A program made the translations under genes and the position numbers. The notes under the pieces are model-generated. The model ran no database searches. It had not been told where the DNA came from and was given only the letters and a program-made list of their open reading frames with translations. A stretch of DNA of 64,000 nt from Thermotoga sp. KOL6 (GTDB lineage: Bacteria > Thermotogota > Thermotogae > Thermotogales > Thermotogaceae), in the NCBI RefSeq assembly GCF_002866025.1, contig NZ_LNDE01000001.1, positions 372,001 through 436,000 on the forward strand, read 5' to 3'. Positions 40,338-49,069 of this stretch are shown here, piece by piece. Numbering within the stretch: the first letter of the stretch is position 1; each line of letters starts with the position of its first letter.

Positions 40338-40913
40338 CTATATTAACACATCCCGAACATCTTTTACCTCTATTCCTTCTGGGATTTTGGCACCATGAAG
40401 TAACAGTCTCACACCTTTTTCAGTATAAGTTGTTTTCACGAGATCCAATCCTGCGGTTTCGATCATTCTAAAAATATTGTTCAATTCCGAATAAGAAACC
40501 TCCACTTCGAACTCCTTTACAAGACTCAGATTCCTTATTCTCGACCCTTTCACGGCGAGTTCTGCAGCGAGGGAATAAGCTTCTATGAGCCCTCTCACAC
40601 CCAACTTCACACCACCGAAGTACCTCGTGACAACGATGGCAACGTTCATCAGATCGTATTTTTTTAAAACCCCAAGGATAGGTCTTCCAGCCGTTCCACT
40701 AGGTTCTCCATCATCCGAAGAATGCTCTAAAATACCGTTTGTCGAGTAAATACGATAAGCCCAGCAGTTGTGAGTTGCATCTCTTCTCGATACCATTTTC
40801 AGTTTTTCCCGGAAGTCCCTCTCACCTTCCACCGGGAACGCCGTAGCATAGAATTCCGATCTTTTTATGTTTATTCTCTCGCTGTGAAAATCCGTCACCG
40901 TTTTCCATTCCAC
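40338..40913 (-). CDS. yigZ: YigZ/IMPACT family protein
   Basis: A 191-residue protein. The N-terminal UPF0029/IMPACT domain carries FYATAFPVEGERDFREKL, DATHNCWAYRI, DDGEPSGTAGRPIL and VVTRYFGGVKLGVRGLIEAY. The C-terminal DUF1949-like ferredoxin fold follows. Function is not established; the eukaryotic relative IMPACT acts on translation control. It overlaps the end of murB by 19 bases. Confidence 0.92.
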   Translation of the reverse strand: MEWKTVTDFHSERINIKRSEFYATAFPVEGERDFREKLKMVSRRDATHNCWAYRIYSTNGILEHSSDDGEPSGTAGRPILGVLKKYDLMNVAIVVTRYFGGVKLGVRGLIEAYSLAAELAVKGSRIRNLSLVKEFEVEVSYSELNNIFRMIETAGLDLVKTTYTEKGVRLLLHGAKIPEGIEVKDVRDVLI

Positions 40914-41797
40914 CAGATCTCTACCTCCGTTTCCAAATCAACACCATATTTTTCTTTTACTTTCTTTTTCACCACCTCTATCAAACGCATCACATCATTA
41001 AAAGTGGCATCCCCAAGGTTCACGATAAAACCTGCATGTTTCTCTGAAATCTGCGCGTTACCGATTTTGTAACCTTTCAATCCAAGAGATTCTATAGCAC
41101 TACCAACGTAAAAGTCTGGTCTTGGACGCTTGAAAACACTGCCGGCGCTTGGAAGGTCAAGGGGTTGTTTCTCCAAACGACGTTTGAGAAAATTCATCAT
41201 TTTTCTCCTTATCTCTTCTTTCTTGTCTTTTCTGAAACGCATCATAACACGGGTAATGATCACTTTTTCCTTTTTGAAGGAACTATCTCTGTAACCAAAA
41301 GATATTTCATTTTTTGAGAGCCAATATCTCTTTCCATCTTTCAAAACCTCAACTGCTTCAACGAATTCTCCAATCTCTCCGCCGTAGGCTCCAGCGTTCA
41401 TGTACACAGCTCCCCCCACACTTCCTGGAATTCCGTAAGCAAACTCGAGCCCACCAAGCTCTGCTTCCATTAGAAAAAGGCACAATCTTTTTAAAGGAGT
41501 CCCGCACTCTACCGTTACTTTCCCTCTCTTTATCTCTATCTGGTTGAGTCTTTCCGTTTTCAAGACTACCATTTCAAGATCCTCGTCTTGAACCAAAAGG
41601 TTGGTTCCCAGTCCCATTATTTGAAAAGGGATATTGTTTCTCAGTAATCTTACAACCTTTTCCAGTGAAAGAACGTCGTTAGGAAGGGCAAGGTACTTAA
41701 CTTTGCCTCCTATTTTTATACTCGTGTGACAGGAAAGCTTTTCAGATGTTTTCACATCACAACCTGATTTGAGAATGTCCACAAAAAGTTTATCCAA
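40895..41797 (-). CDS. murB: UDP-N-acetylenolpyruvoylglucosamine reductase
   Basis: FAD/NADPH enzyme completing UDP-MurNAc synthesis for peptidoglycan. TTG 41797 (300 residues) is chosen because AGGAGG lies nine bases before it; a longer frame from TTG 41818 would begin before that site. FAD-binding segments HTSIKIGGKVKYLA, GLGTNLLV, YGIPGSVGGAVYMNAGAYGG and the catalytic SAGSVFKRP region, ending ISEKHAGFIVNLG, are intact. First gene of the twelve-gene minus-strand run, divergent from rlmN. Confidence 0.95.
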   Translation of the reverse strand: MDKLFVDILKSGCDVKTSEKLSCHTSIKIGGKVKYLALPNDVLSLEKVVRLLRNNIPFQIMGLGTNLLVQDEDLEMVVLKTERLNQIEIKRGKVTVECGTPLKRLCLFLMEAELGGLEFAYGIPGSVGGAVYMNAGAYGGEIGEFVEAVEVLKDGKRYWLSKNEISFGYRDSSFKKEKVIITRVMMRFRKDKKEEIRRKMMNFLKRRLEKQPLDLPSAGSVFKRPRPDFYVGSAIESLGLKGYKIGNAQISEKHAGFIVNLGDATFNDVMRLIEVVKKKVKEKYGVDLETEVEIWWNGKR

Positions 41798-41824
41798 AAC
41801 AAGATCCCTCCTAAACAAATATAG

Positions 41825-41830
41825 TATAAT
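41825..41830 (+). promoter_or_regulatory. Probable -10 of the rlmN operon
   Basis: TATAAT within the narrow murB-rlmN divergent gap, 21 bases before the TTG start. The -35 is not recognisable, and the leader would be about 15 bases, just enough for the GGGAGGTG site. Confidence 0.45.
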
Positions 41831-41851
41831 TTCAAACTGGGAGGTGTTGAT

Positions 41852-42883
41852 TTGAAAAACTTACTCGACTTCTCTTACGAAGAGCTGGTCAACGAAATCA
41901 CACGTCTAGGTTTAGAACGATATAGGGTAGATCAAATTTTGGATTGGGTATACGACAAAAAAGTGAACGATTTCGATGAGATGACGAACTTATCCAAGAA
42001 ACATCGTGCGTTGTTGAAAGAGTACTTCGCTATTTCTTTTCTAAAACTCCTAGATAAGAGGGTATCCAAAATAGATGGTACCACTAAGTTCCTCTGGGAA
42101 CTCGAAGATGGAAACACTATAGAATCTGTCATGCTTTTTCACCCCGACAGGATAACAGCCTGCATATCAACACAAGTCGGTTGTCCGGTGGGTTGTGTGT
42201 TCTGTGCCACCGGTATGAGTGGTTTTGTTCGGAATCTCTCGACAGGAGAAATTGTAGCTCAGATTTTATCCATGGAGAAAGAAGAGAGGAAGAAAATTGG
42301 GAATGTTGTCTACATGGGAATGGGAGAACCACTGTTGAATTACGAAAATACGGTAAAAAGTATAAGGATACTCAATCATAAAAAGATGGGTAACATAGGG
42401 ATTAGAAGGATAACTGTTTCTACCGTCGGTATTCCGGAGAAGATCGTCCAGCTAGCCGAGGAAGACCTCGATGTGAAACTCGCCCTTTCTTTACATGCAC
42501 CAACAAATTTCAAGAGAGATCAGCTTGTACCGTTGAACAGAAAATATTCGATCGAAGAAATCTTGAACGCTTTGAAAATTTATCAGAGAAAAACGGGGAA
42601 GAGAGTGACTATAGAGTACGTACTTATAAGAGGAGTGAACGATGAGATCAGCGACGCCAAGAAGCTTGCTGAAATCCTCAAGAATTTGAAGGTGTTTGTG
42701 AATCTAATACCTGTGAATCCGACCACGGAGACTATGAAGAAACCTTCAAGACAGAGGTTACTAGCCTTTAAAAGGATACTCCTCGAAAACGGTATAGAAG
42801 CCGAGATTAGGAAAGAAAAGGGTAGCGATATTGAGGCCGCTTGCGGACAACTGAGAATAAAAAGAAAATTTTCAATGCCATGA
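41852..42883 (+). CDS. rlmN: RlmN, 23S rRNA (A2503-C2)/tRNA (A37-C2) methyltransferase
   Basis: Radical-SAM methyltransferase acting at the peptidyl-transferase centre. 343 residues from TTG 41852 with GGGAGGTG upstream. The Fe-S cysteines are in CVFCATGMSG, preceded by STQVGCPVG. GMGEPLLNYENT, SLHAPT and the C-terminal AACGQLR, whose cysteine is the transient methyl-adduct residue, are present. First of four genes whose order matches the Bacillus rlmN-prpC-prkC-rsgA-rpe locus apart from the missing phosphatase and kinase. Confidence 0.96.
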   Translation: MKNLLDFSYEELVNEITRLGLERYRVDQILDWVYDKKVNDFDEMTNLSKKHRALLKEYFAISFLKLLDKRVSKIDGTTKFLWELEDGNTIESVMLFHPDRITACISTQVGCPVGCVFCATGMSGFVRNLSTGEIVAQILSMEKEERKKIGNVVYMGMGEPLLNYENTVKSIRILNHKKMGNIGIRRITVSTVGIPEKIVQLAEEDLDVKLALSLHAPTNFKRDQLVPLNRKYSIEEILNALKIYQRKTGKRVTIEYVLIRGVNDEISDAKKLAEILKNLKVFVNLIPVNPTTETMKKPSRQRLLAFKRILLENGIEAEIRKEKGSDIEAACGQLRIKRKFSMP

Positions 42884-43494
42884 AGACCTTCTTTGGAATA
42901 GTAATAGGATTCGTAGCGGGAGGGTTATTTTTTCTTTTTGTAATCAAACTCTATCAAGATCAATTCGTAACAGTTCCCGATGTTACGGGGCTTTCTGGAA
43001 CCGAAGCTTGTGAAAAGTTGAAAGAATTTGGTTTGATATGTGATAAGGTTGCTTCTGGTACTGTTATTGACACGTACCCTCATCCGGGATCCAAAGTAAA
43101 AAAAGGAAGAACCGTGAATCTATATTATGAAAATCCTTTGAAAAGAATCATTCCACATCTTTCGGGCATAAAACTTTCGGTAGCGGAAGAAATTTTGAAG
43201 AAATCAGGTTGGAAATACGAAATAATATATTTTCCATTCGGCGAAGAAGAGAGCAAAGTGCTCGCAATTTATCCGACGGAAGGAATTCCTCACAATGGAA
43301 CCATTACCCTTTTGGTGGACACTGGAAAAAAGGACACGTATTTCTTTGTTCAGAACTACGTCGGGATGAAGTTTGAGGAGTTAAAAACGGAGGATCGCTT
43401 CATCTTTATTGGAAGAGGAAGTCGTGTTGTGGGGCAGTATCCTCCTCCAAATTCTATAGCAAAAGAAGTAATTTTGATACTCGGGGAGGAGTAA
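42880..43494 (+). CDS. Membrane-anchored PASTA-domain protein without kinase domain
   Basis: ATG 42880 overlaps the rlmN stop (ATGA) and gives a 204-residue protein: a short cytosolic start, one membrane span (FFGIVIGFVAGGLFFLFVIK, 4-23) and an outside part with two clear PASTA units (VTVPDVTGLSGTEACEKLKE; IIPHLSGIKLSVAEEILKKS) and a degenerate third (FVQNYVGMKFEELKT). PASTA domains bind peptidoglycan fragments and normally end PrkC-type Ser/Thr kinases. Here no kinase precedes the membrane span. It lies between rlmN and rsgA exactly where prpC-prkC lie in Firmicutes. Confidence 0.88.
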   Translation: MKTFFGIVIGFVAGGLFFLFVIKLYQDQFVTVPDVTGLSGTEACEKLKEFGLICDKVASGTVIDTYPHPGSKVKKGRTVNLYYENPLKRIIPHLSGIKLSVAEEILKKSGWKYEIIYFPFGEEESKVLAIYPTEGIPHNGTITLLVDTGKKDTYFFVQNYVGMKFEELKTEDRFIFIGRGSRVVGQYPPPNSIAKEVILILGEE

Positions 43495-43497
43495 AGC

Positions 43498-44379
43498 TTG
43501 CGTAGAACAGGTGTAGTGGTGAGCTTCCATTCCAATATGGTGACAGTTGAAGACGAAAAGACGGGGGAAAGACTCCTCTGTAAATTGAGAGGAAAATTTC
43601 GTTTACAGAATCTGAAGATCTACGTTGGTGATAGAGTGGAATACACACCGGATGGTACGGGATCCGGTGTAATAGAAAATGTGTTCCACAGAAAGAATTT
43701 ACTCGACAAACCTCATGTTGCAAACGTGGATCAGGTAATCTTGGTTGTCACGGTGAAAATGCCTGAAACTCCAACCTACATAATCGATAAATTTTTGGTA
43801 CTCGCTGAAAAAAACAGTTTGGACACGATCATTGTCATTAACAAAATGGACCTTTACGATTCCGAAGATCTCAAAAAAGTAGAAGAGCTGTATAAAGTCT
43901 ATTCAATCCTCTACCCAATTGTGAAAACCAGCGCAAGAACAGGATTGGGCATTGACGAGCTAAAGGGATATTTGAAAGGGAAAATAAGCACAATGGCCGG
44001 CCTTTCAGGTGTGGGGAAGAGTAGCTTGCTCAATGCGATCAATCCTGGGTTGAAACTTAGAGTGAGTGATGTTTCACAGAAGCTGAAGAGAGGTCGACAC
44101 ACTACAACCTCTGCCCAGCTTCTCAAATTTGATTTCGGTGGATATGTAGTCGATACTCCAGGCTTTGCAAACTTGGAAATAAGCGACATACCAGCAAATG
44201 AATTGAAGTACTATTTCAAAGAGTTTGAAAGCAGGCAGTGTTTCTTTTCTGACTGTAATCATGTGGATGAACCAGGCTGTGGAGTAAAAGAAGCCATGGA
44301 AACAGGAGAAATAGCAAGGAGTCGTTACGAAAATTACGTAAAAATGTTTTACGAGATTCTAGGGAGGGGGAAGAAGTAA
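43498..44379 (+). CDS. rsgA: Ribosome small-subunit-dependent GTPase RsgA
   Basis: Circularly permuted GTPase that checks maturation of the 30S subunit. 293 residues from TTG 43498. N-terminal OB fold (RRTGVVVSFHSNMVTVE), then permuted GTPase motifs in the order NKMD, TSARTGLG, GLSGVGKSSLLN and DTPGF, and a C-terminal zinc knuckle (CFFSDCNHVDEPGC). Matches T. maritima YjeQ of known structure. The rpe start overlaps its final base. Confidence 0.96.
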   Translation: MRRTGVVVSFHSNMVTVEDEKTGERLLCKLRGKFRLQNLKIYVGDRVEYTPDGTGSGVIENVFHRKNLLDKPHVANVDQVILVVTVKMPETPTYIIDKFLVLAEKNSLDTIIVINKMDLYDSEDLKKVEELYKVYSILYPIVKTSARTGLGIDELKGYLKGKISTMAGLSGVGKSSLLNAINPGLKLRVSDVSQKLKRGRHTTTSAQLLKFDFGGYVVDTPGFANLEISDIPANELKYYFKEFESRQCFFSDCNHVDEPGCGVKEAMETGEIARSRYENYVKMFYEILGRGKK

Positions 44380-45041
44380 TGATAAAGGTAGCCGCCTCTA
44401 TTCTTGCTTGCGATCTTGCAAGACTCGCAGATGAAGTCAAAAGGGTAGAAAAACACGTGGACATGATACATTTCGATGTCATGGACGGACACTTCGTTCC
44501 CAATATCTCCTTCGGTCTCCCCGTTCTTAAAGCTTTAAGAAAGGAAACCAAACTACCGATAAGTGTACATCTAATGATCACAAATCCAGAAGATTATGTT
44601 GATCGTTTTATTGAAGAAGGATCAGACATCATAGCTGTTCATTACGAAACAGCACCGCATCTTCACAGATTGGTTCACAAAATAAGAGACATGGGGGCAC
44701 AAGCTTTTGTTGCCATCAATCCACACACGCCTGTTTTCCTTTTATCTGATATCATAATGGATATCGATGGAGTGCTCGTAATGAGTGTCAATCCTGGATT
44801 TTCCGGCCAGAGATTCATAGCGAGGAGCCTAGAAAAGATAAGGAATCTACGCAAAATGGTGAAAGAACTAGGTTTAGAGACAGAGATAATGGTCGATGGT
44901 GGTGTAAACGAAGAAAACGCTTCTATACTCATAAAGAACGGGGCCACTATTCTTGTTATGGGATACGGAATTTTCAAAAATGAAAATTACGTGGAATTGG
45001 TGAGATCCATTAAACAGGAAAGAGGGGAATTTGCTGATTAA
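44379..45041 (+). CDS. rpe: Ribulose-phosphate 3-epimerase
   Basis: TIM-barrel enzyme interconverting ribulose-5-phosphate and xylulose-5-phosphate in the pentose phosphate pathway. 220 residues with VAASILACDLARLADEV, the metal-ligand HFDVMDGHFVPNISFG, SVHLMI, MSVNPGFSGQRF and VDGGVNEENA. Ends the rlmN operon and overlaps the last 32 bases of convergent mutS. Confidence 0.97.
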   Translation: MIKVAASILACDLARLADEVKRVEKHVDMIHFDVMDGHFVPNISFGLPVLKALRKETKLPISVHLMITNPEDYVDRFIEEGSDIIAVHYETAPHLHRLVHKIRDMGAQAFVAINPHTPVFLLSDIIMDIDGVLVMSVNPGFSGQRFIARSLEKIRNLRKMVKELGLETEIMVDGGVNEENASILIKNGATILVMGYGIFKNENYVELVRSIKQERGEFAD

Positions 45042-47394
45042 ACTTTTTCTTTTCCCTCCTCTTTCCATCATTCAGCTTGAAATTCTTTTCTATGATTTCT
45101 AGTGCTCTCTTTATAACGTTATCTGGAATACCGGCAATTTTGGCTACCTCAATTCCGTAGCTTTTGTCAGCCACCCCATTGACAACTTTATGTGTGAATA
45201 TCACCTTGTCTTTCTCTTCCTTAACGAGGATAGTTTTGTTTTGAACTTGAGGGAAGCCCTTTTCAAGGTCCGTTAGTTCGGTAAAATGGGTTGCGAACAA
45301 AACTTTACAACCTCTCGAAATCAGTTCTTCTGAGATTGCCCAGGCAATACTGATTCCATCTTGGGTACTAGTTCCTCTACCTACTTCATCTAGTAACACC
45401 AGACTTCTTTTGGTAGCTTTCAGAAGAATCAACGCCATTTCGTTCATCTCGACGAGAAAGGTACTTCTGCCACCCGCAAGATCGTCTCTGGCACCCATCC
45501 TTGTGAAGATTCTATCAAATATCGGAAGAACAGCTCTTCGCGCGGGCACAAAAGAGCCAATTTGTGCCATGAGAGCTATCAATCCAATCTGCCTTATGAA
45601 AGTAGACTTCCCACTCATGTTCGGTCCAGTTATTACTAGAAATCTTTTCTCCTCATTCATGTACACATCATTTTCCACAAAATCTCTTGTGAATCTTTCG
45701 ACAACAGGATGTCTTCCTCCCTCTATCTTCATTTCATTCTCGGAAAATTGAGGTCTTGTGTAACCATAAAGTATGGCATCATAAGCCAGAGTGGAGAGAG
45801 CATCTATTTTTGCAAGTTCATCAGATATGTTTAAAAGAGTTTCTTTATGTCTTTTTACCTCCTCACACACGTTTTTGAAAAGTTCTCTTTCCAACTCCTC
45901 AACCTTCTCTTTTGCAGCCATTATTTTTGTCTCAAACTTTTTCAGTTCTGGAGTTACAAATCTTTCCGAATTCACAAGTGTTTGCTTCCTTTCGTAATCA
46001 TCGGGCACCTTATCCAAGTTGGCTTTCGTCACCTCGATGTAATAGCCAAAGACTTGATTGTACCCTACTCTCAACTTCTGTATCCCTGTTCTTTGCCGTT
46101 CTTTCTCCTCAAATTCTTTCAATTTGTCCTCAGAGTGTTCGAGAAGATCCCTATATTCATCCAGCTCTCGCGAAAAACCTCTCCTTATAACCTTCCCTTC
46201 GCCGGGGTTTCCTGTAGGATCATCTTCTATCGCCCTTTCCAAAAGATCGAGAAGATCTTTCGGGAACACCAGCTTATGCAAAGAAACAAAGGTAGAAATC
46301 TCTTCGTTCAGTTTCGGTAGAACTCTCAGAGTTTCCCTCAATGATACAAGATCTCTTGGAACAGCTCTGTTGTATTCTATCCTCGCAACGATCCTTTCAA
46401 GATCTCTCACATTCGAAAGCAACTCTCTTACTCTATCCAACTTGATCCTATCTTCTTTAAACCTTTCAACGATGTCGAGTCTCTCCTCTATCCTGTTTCT
46501 GTCAACGAGGGGATGTAAGATCCATTTTTTTAAAAGTCTCGCTCCCATAGCAGTTTCTGTGTGATTCAAAACGTCAAACAGGTTTTTTCCCTTTTCTCCG
46601 GGAACGAGAGAAAGATTCTCTACAGTTGCAGAATCTAAAAGCATAAAGTTCTTTTGAGACATGAGAACCGGTGGTTTCAGGTTAGGATTTTCTGTTATCA
46701 TCGTGTACTTTACGTATTTTATTAACGCTGAAAGTGCTTTCAGAGATACCGCTGAAAGCTCAAAATGGTGAACATCTTCTACACCATACACCTTTTTCAC
46801 TTCTTCTTCCGGGTTGGAGAAATACCAATCATCGATCACCTCGATATAAACACCTGGGAACCTTTCTCTGAGATCATCTACCAACTCTTTGGGACAGATT
46901 ATCTCAGAAATGGAATAGGCCTTCATTAGGTCGAATACTTCTTGTTTATCAGTGTTCTCGTGCACCAACACTTCTCCGGTTGAAACATCGCAGAAGACGG
47001 CGCAATATTTGCCATTTTCGAATATGAAGACAGTCATATAGTTGTTCGTCTCTGTAAGAAATTCATCCTCTACTAGAGAACCAGGAGTCACAACTCGTGT
47101 AACTTCTCTTCTGATGAGCTTCTTAGATTTGGAAGGTTCTTCCATCTGATCACAAATAGCAACTTTGTATCCTGCCTCGACAAGTTTTTTCAAATAAGTG
47201 TTCAACGCATGATGAGGTATACCCGCCATAGGAGCATCTTGTCGTTTCGTTAGAACGATATTCAAAACCTTGGAAACCGTGTGTGCGTCTTCGAAGAACG
47301 CTTCGTAGAAATCTCCTAATCTGAAGAGAAGTATGGAATCTTTGTAACGTTCCTTTATCCTCAAGTATTGTTCCATGAGAGGAGTTATTTTCAT
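45010..47394 (-). CDS. mutS: DNA mismatch repair protein MutS
   Basis: Mismatch recognition ATPase, 794 residues. The N-terminal mismatch reader FRLGDFYEAF carries the F-x-E motif. Connector, lever and clamp domains follow, then the ATPase: Walker A GPNMSGKSTFIRQ, the signature region GRSTFLVEMNEMA, Walker B LVLLDEVGRGTSTQDG and the FATHFTEL loop. The tail ends NQQIPLFPV; QIPLF fits the consensus of a sliding-clamp-binding peptide. Start overlaps the acetyltransferase stop by four bases. Confidence 0.97.
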   Translation of the reverse strand: MKITPLMEQYLRIKERYKDSILLFRLGDFYEAFFEDAHTVSKVLNIVLTKRQDAPMAGIPHHALNTYLKKLVEAGYKVAICDQMEEPSKSKKLIRREVTRVVTPGSLVEDEFLTETNNYMTVFIFENGKYCAVFCDVSTGEVLVHENTDKQEVFDLMKAYSISEIICPKELVDDLRERFPGVYIEVIDDWYFSNPEEEVKKVYGVEDVHHFELSAVSLKALSALIKYVKYTMITENPNLKPPVLMSQKNFMLLDSATVENLSLVPGEKGKNLFDVLNHTETAMGARLLKKWILHPLVDRNRIEERLDIVERFKEDRIKLDRVRELLSNVRDLERIVARIEYNRAVPRDLVSLRETLRVLPKLNEEISTFVSLHKLVFPKDLLDLLERAIEDDPTGNPGEGKVIRRGFSRELDEYRDLLEHSEDKLKEFEEKERQRTGIQKLRVGYNQVFGYYIEVTKANLDKVPDDYERKQTLVNSERFVTPELKKFETKIMAAKEKVEELERELFKNVCEEVKRHKETLLNISDELAKIDALSTLAYDAILYGYTRPQFSENEMKIEGGRHPVVERFTRDFVENDVYMNEEKRFLVITGPNMSGKSTFIRQIGLIALMAQIGSFVPARRAVLPIFDRIFTRMGARDDLAGGRSTFLVEMNEMALILLKATKRSLVLLDEVGRGTSTQDGISIAWAISEELISRGCKVLFATHFTELTDLEKGFPQVQNKTILVKEEKDKVIFTHKVVNGVADKSYGIEVAKIAGIPDNVIKRALEIIEKNFKLNDGKRREKKKFNQQIPLFPV

Positions 47395-47834
47395 CCTCCC
47401 ACCACCTTCACCATCTTCACGTGCGGGATGTTCGCTTCGTAAAAAATATCACCTACCACCGTGTAACCAAGCTTCTCATAGAACCCTTTCACTCGTACTT
47501 GGGCGTTCAAAACGATTCTTTTTGCTCCTCTGGTCACAATTTCCTTCTCTATCTCTTTCATCAAATGTCTTCCATATCCCTTGTTTCGTTCTTCTTTGAG
47601 AATAGCCACACGTTCTATTTTAAAAGTATCCCTGTCGATCTTTCTCACTCTAGCAACTCCCACGAATTTTCCGCTGGTTTCTAAGAGAACGTGTAATGCC
47701 TCTGAATCTTTCCCATCCATCTCATCTTCCTCGGATACACCCTGCTCCTCTATGAAAACCTTCCTTCTTATTTTCAACGCTTCCTCAAAAAGATCCCTAT
47801 TCGATTCAAAGAAAATAATTCTCATCTGTATCAC
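47391..47834 (-). CDS. GNAT-family N-acetyltransferase
   Basis: A 147-residue acetyltransferase of the GNAT fold: KIRRKVFIEEQGVSEEDEMD near the N terminus (an ElaA/YjcF-like start), the acetyl-CoA loop in ILKEERNKGYGRHLMKEIEK (R-x-x-G-x-G) and LNAQVRVKGFYEKLGYTVVG at the end. Acceptor substrate unknown. Precedes mutS with a four-base overlap; the functional link, if any, is not evident. Confidence 0.9.
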   Translation of the reverse strand: MIQMRIIFFESNRDLFEEALKIRRKVFIEEQGVSEEDEMDGKDSEALHVLLETSGKFVGVARVRKIDRDTFKIERVAILKEERNKGYGRHLMKEIEKEIVTRGAKRIVLNAQVRVKGFYEKLGYTVVGDIFYEANIPHVKMVKVVGG

Positions 47835-47858
47835 CTCTCAAGATATTTTAACCCTAAG

Positions 47859-47867
47859 TGGTAGAAT
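47859..47867 (+). promoter_or_regulatory. Extended -10 promoter before the DUF4139-like gene
   Basis: TGGTAGAAT with an extended TG; no good -35. It lies about 24 bases before ATG 47891, which follows a GGGGGTGAG ribosome site. Confidence 0.5.
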
Positions 47868-47890
47868 TTCCAGGTAGGGGGTGAGATACC

Positions 47891-49066
47891 ATGAGGATTC
47901 TGTTGATTGTTTTAGTCATTTCCGGTACAGTTTTCTCTTCTCCCATATTGCTTCTTTTCCAAAATCAAGCGATTCTCATGAACCATGTGAAAGTAAACGG
48001 AATTGAAACGTTTCCTTTACCTCATGATTGGAGTGTGATGGATGTTCTCGGAGCGGAATCTTGGTACACAGAACCTGGCGAAAAGGTTGATTGGGAGGAA
48101 ATTGTAAAAGGTCGTCTCGTGGAAATAGCAGACACCCCTCCTGATAAATGCGAGGTAGTGAGTCTTTCCCCTATCATCTTGAAAAAAGGTACAAAGCATT
48201 ATTTTTACAACACATCTTTGAGAAAATGGTTAGTTTTTGATTACAGCCAAACCAGGAATGTAGAGGCAAAACTCGTTGTGAAAGCTCGAGGTGAAGTGAC
48301 CGTTCTTCTTCAGTCTAATGGAAGCTGGAAGGCAGAATACTATCTCTTCGAAAGAAATCTTATAGGGAACGTCTTCCTGAACATTTCTAATGTGGAGAAA
48401 GCAGATGTTTTTCTTGTGTCTAGACCAATGACTGAAGAAGGGGGAAGAGTAATGTTCGCCAAAAGTAATTTAGTAGGCGAATCATTTCATGAAGAATTTG
48501 AAACAAACGAAGTAAAAATCTTCCATGTGGGTGAAGTAGAAGATATCAAGAAACCTCTCACGGTAGAATTTATATCAACCTCGATTTCCAATATAGATGA
48601 GTACTATTTCTACAGTTTTGGCGTGAATGAGGGAAGCTTTGGATTTCAGAAAAGCACTTTTATGAAGAAATTCAAAACTCCCACGGATCTCCCTGGTGGG
48701 ACCGTAAATGTGGTCTCGAAAGTTTCGGGGGTGGACTTGATCATAGGAAAAACACAGATAAGCGATATCGCAAAAGATGCCGAAATAGAACTTCCAATTG
48801 CATCTTCTTGGGATGTTCGTGTCAGAGGTGAACTTGTTGAAGAAAGAGAATACAAAGATCTTCACGAACGCAGTTGGAGGGTGATCGTTCAGAATCTGAA
48901 AAAACGAGAAGTAAAGGCAAAGGTGATAATTCATGGAAGAGAACTCGAGATAGTCAAAAGTTCTCTCAAGCCATCTAAAGTCATGTCCGATATGATCGTT
49001 TTTGAATTGAATGTTCCGTCATCTTCAGAAAAGACATTCGAATTTACCGTGAAAAGCAGGTGGTAA
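47891..49066 (+). CDS. Secreted protein with DUF4139-like C-terminal half
   Basis: A 391-residue protein with a signal peptide (RILLIVLVISGTVFSSPILL, cut probably near residues 16-18). The rest is beta-rich. The C-terminal ~130 residues resemble DUF4139: LPGGTVNVVSKVSG, then LIIGKTQISD, ELPIASSWDVRV, and the ending WRVIVQNLKKREVKAKVIIH to SSSEKTFEFTVKSRW. No catalytic motif. It probably works outside the inner membrane. Followed three bases later by an EamA carrier. The DUF assignment is from pattern memory and is tentative; the gene is firm. Confidence 0.75.
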   Translation: MRILLIVLVISGTVFSSPILLLFQNQAILMNHVKVNGIETFPLPHDWSVMDVLGAESWYTEPGEKVDWEEIVKGRLVEIADTPPDKCEVVSLSPIILKKGTKHYFYNTSLRKWLVFDYSQTRNVEAKLVVKARGEVTVLLQSNGSWKAEYYLFERNLIGNVFLNISNVEKADVFLVSRPMTEEGGRVMFAKSNLVGESFHEEFETNEVKIFHVGEVEDIKKPLTVEFISTSISNIDEYYFYSFGVNEGSFGFQKSTFMKKFKTPTDLPGGTVNVVSKVSGVDLIIGKTQISDIAKDAEIELPIASSWDVRVRGELVEEREYKDLHERSWRVIVQNLKKREVKAKVIIHGRELEIVKSSLKPSKVMSDMIVFELNVPSSSEKTFEFTVKSRW

Positions 49067-49069
49067 AAA

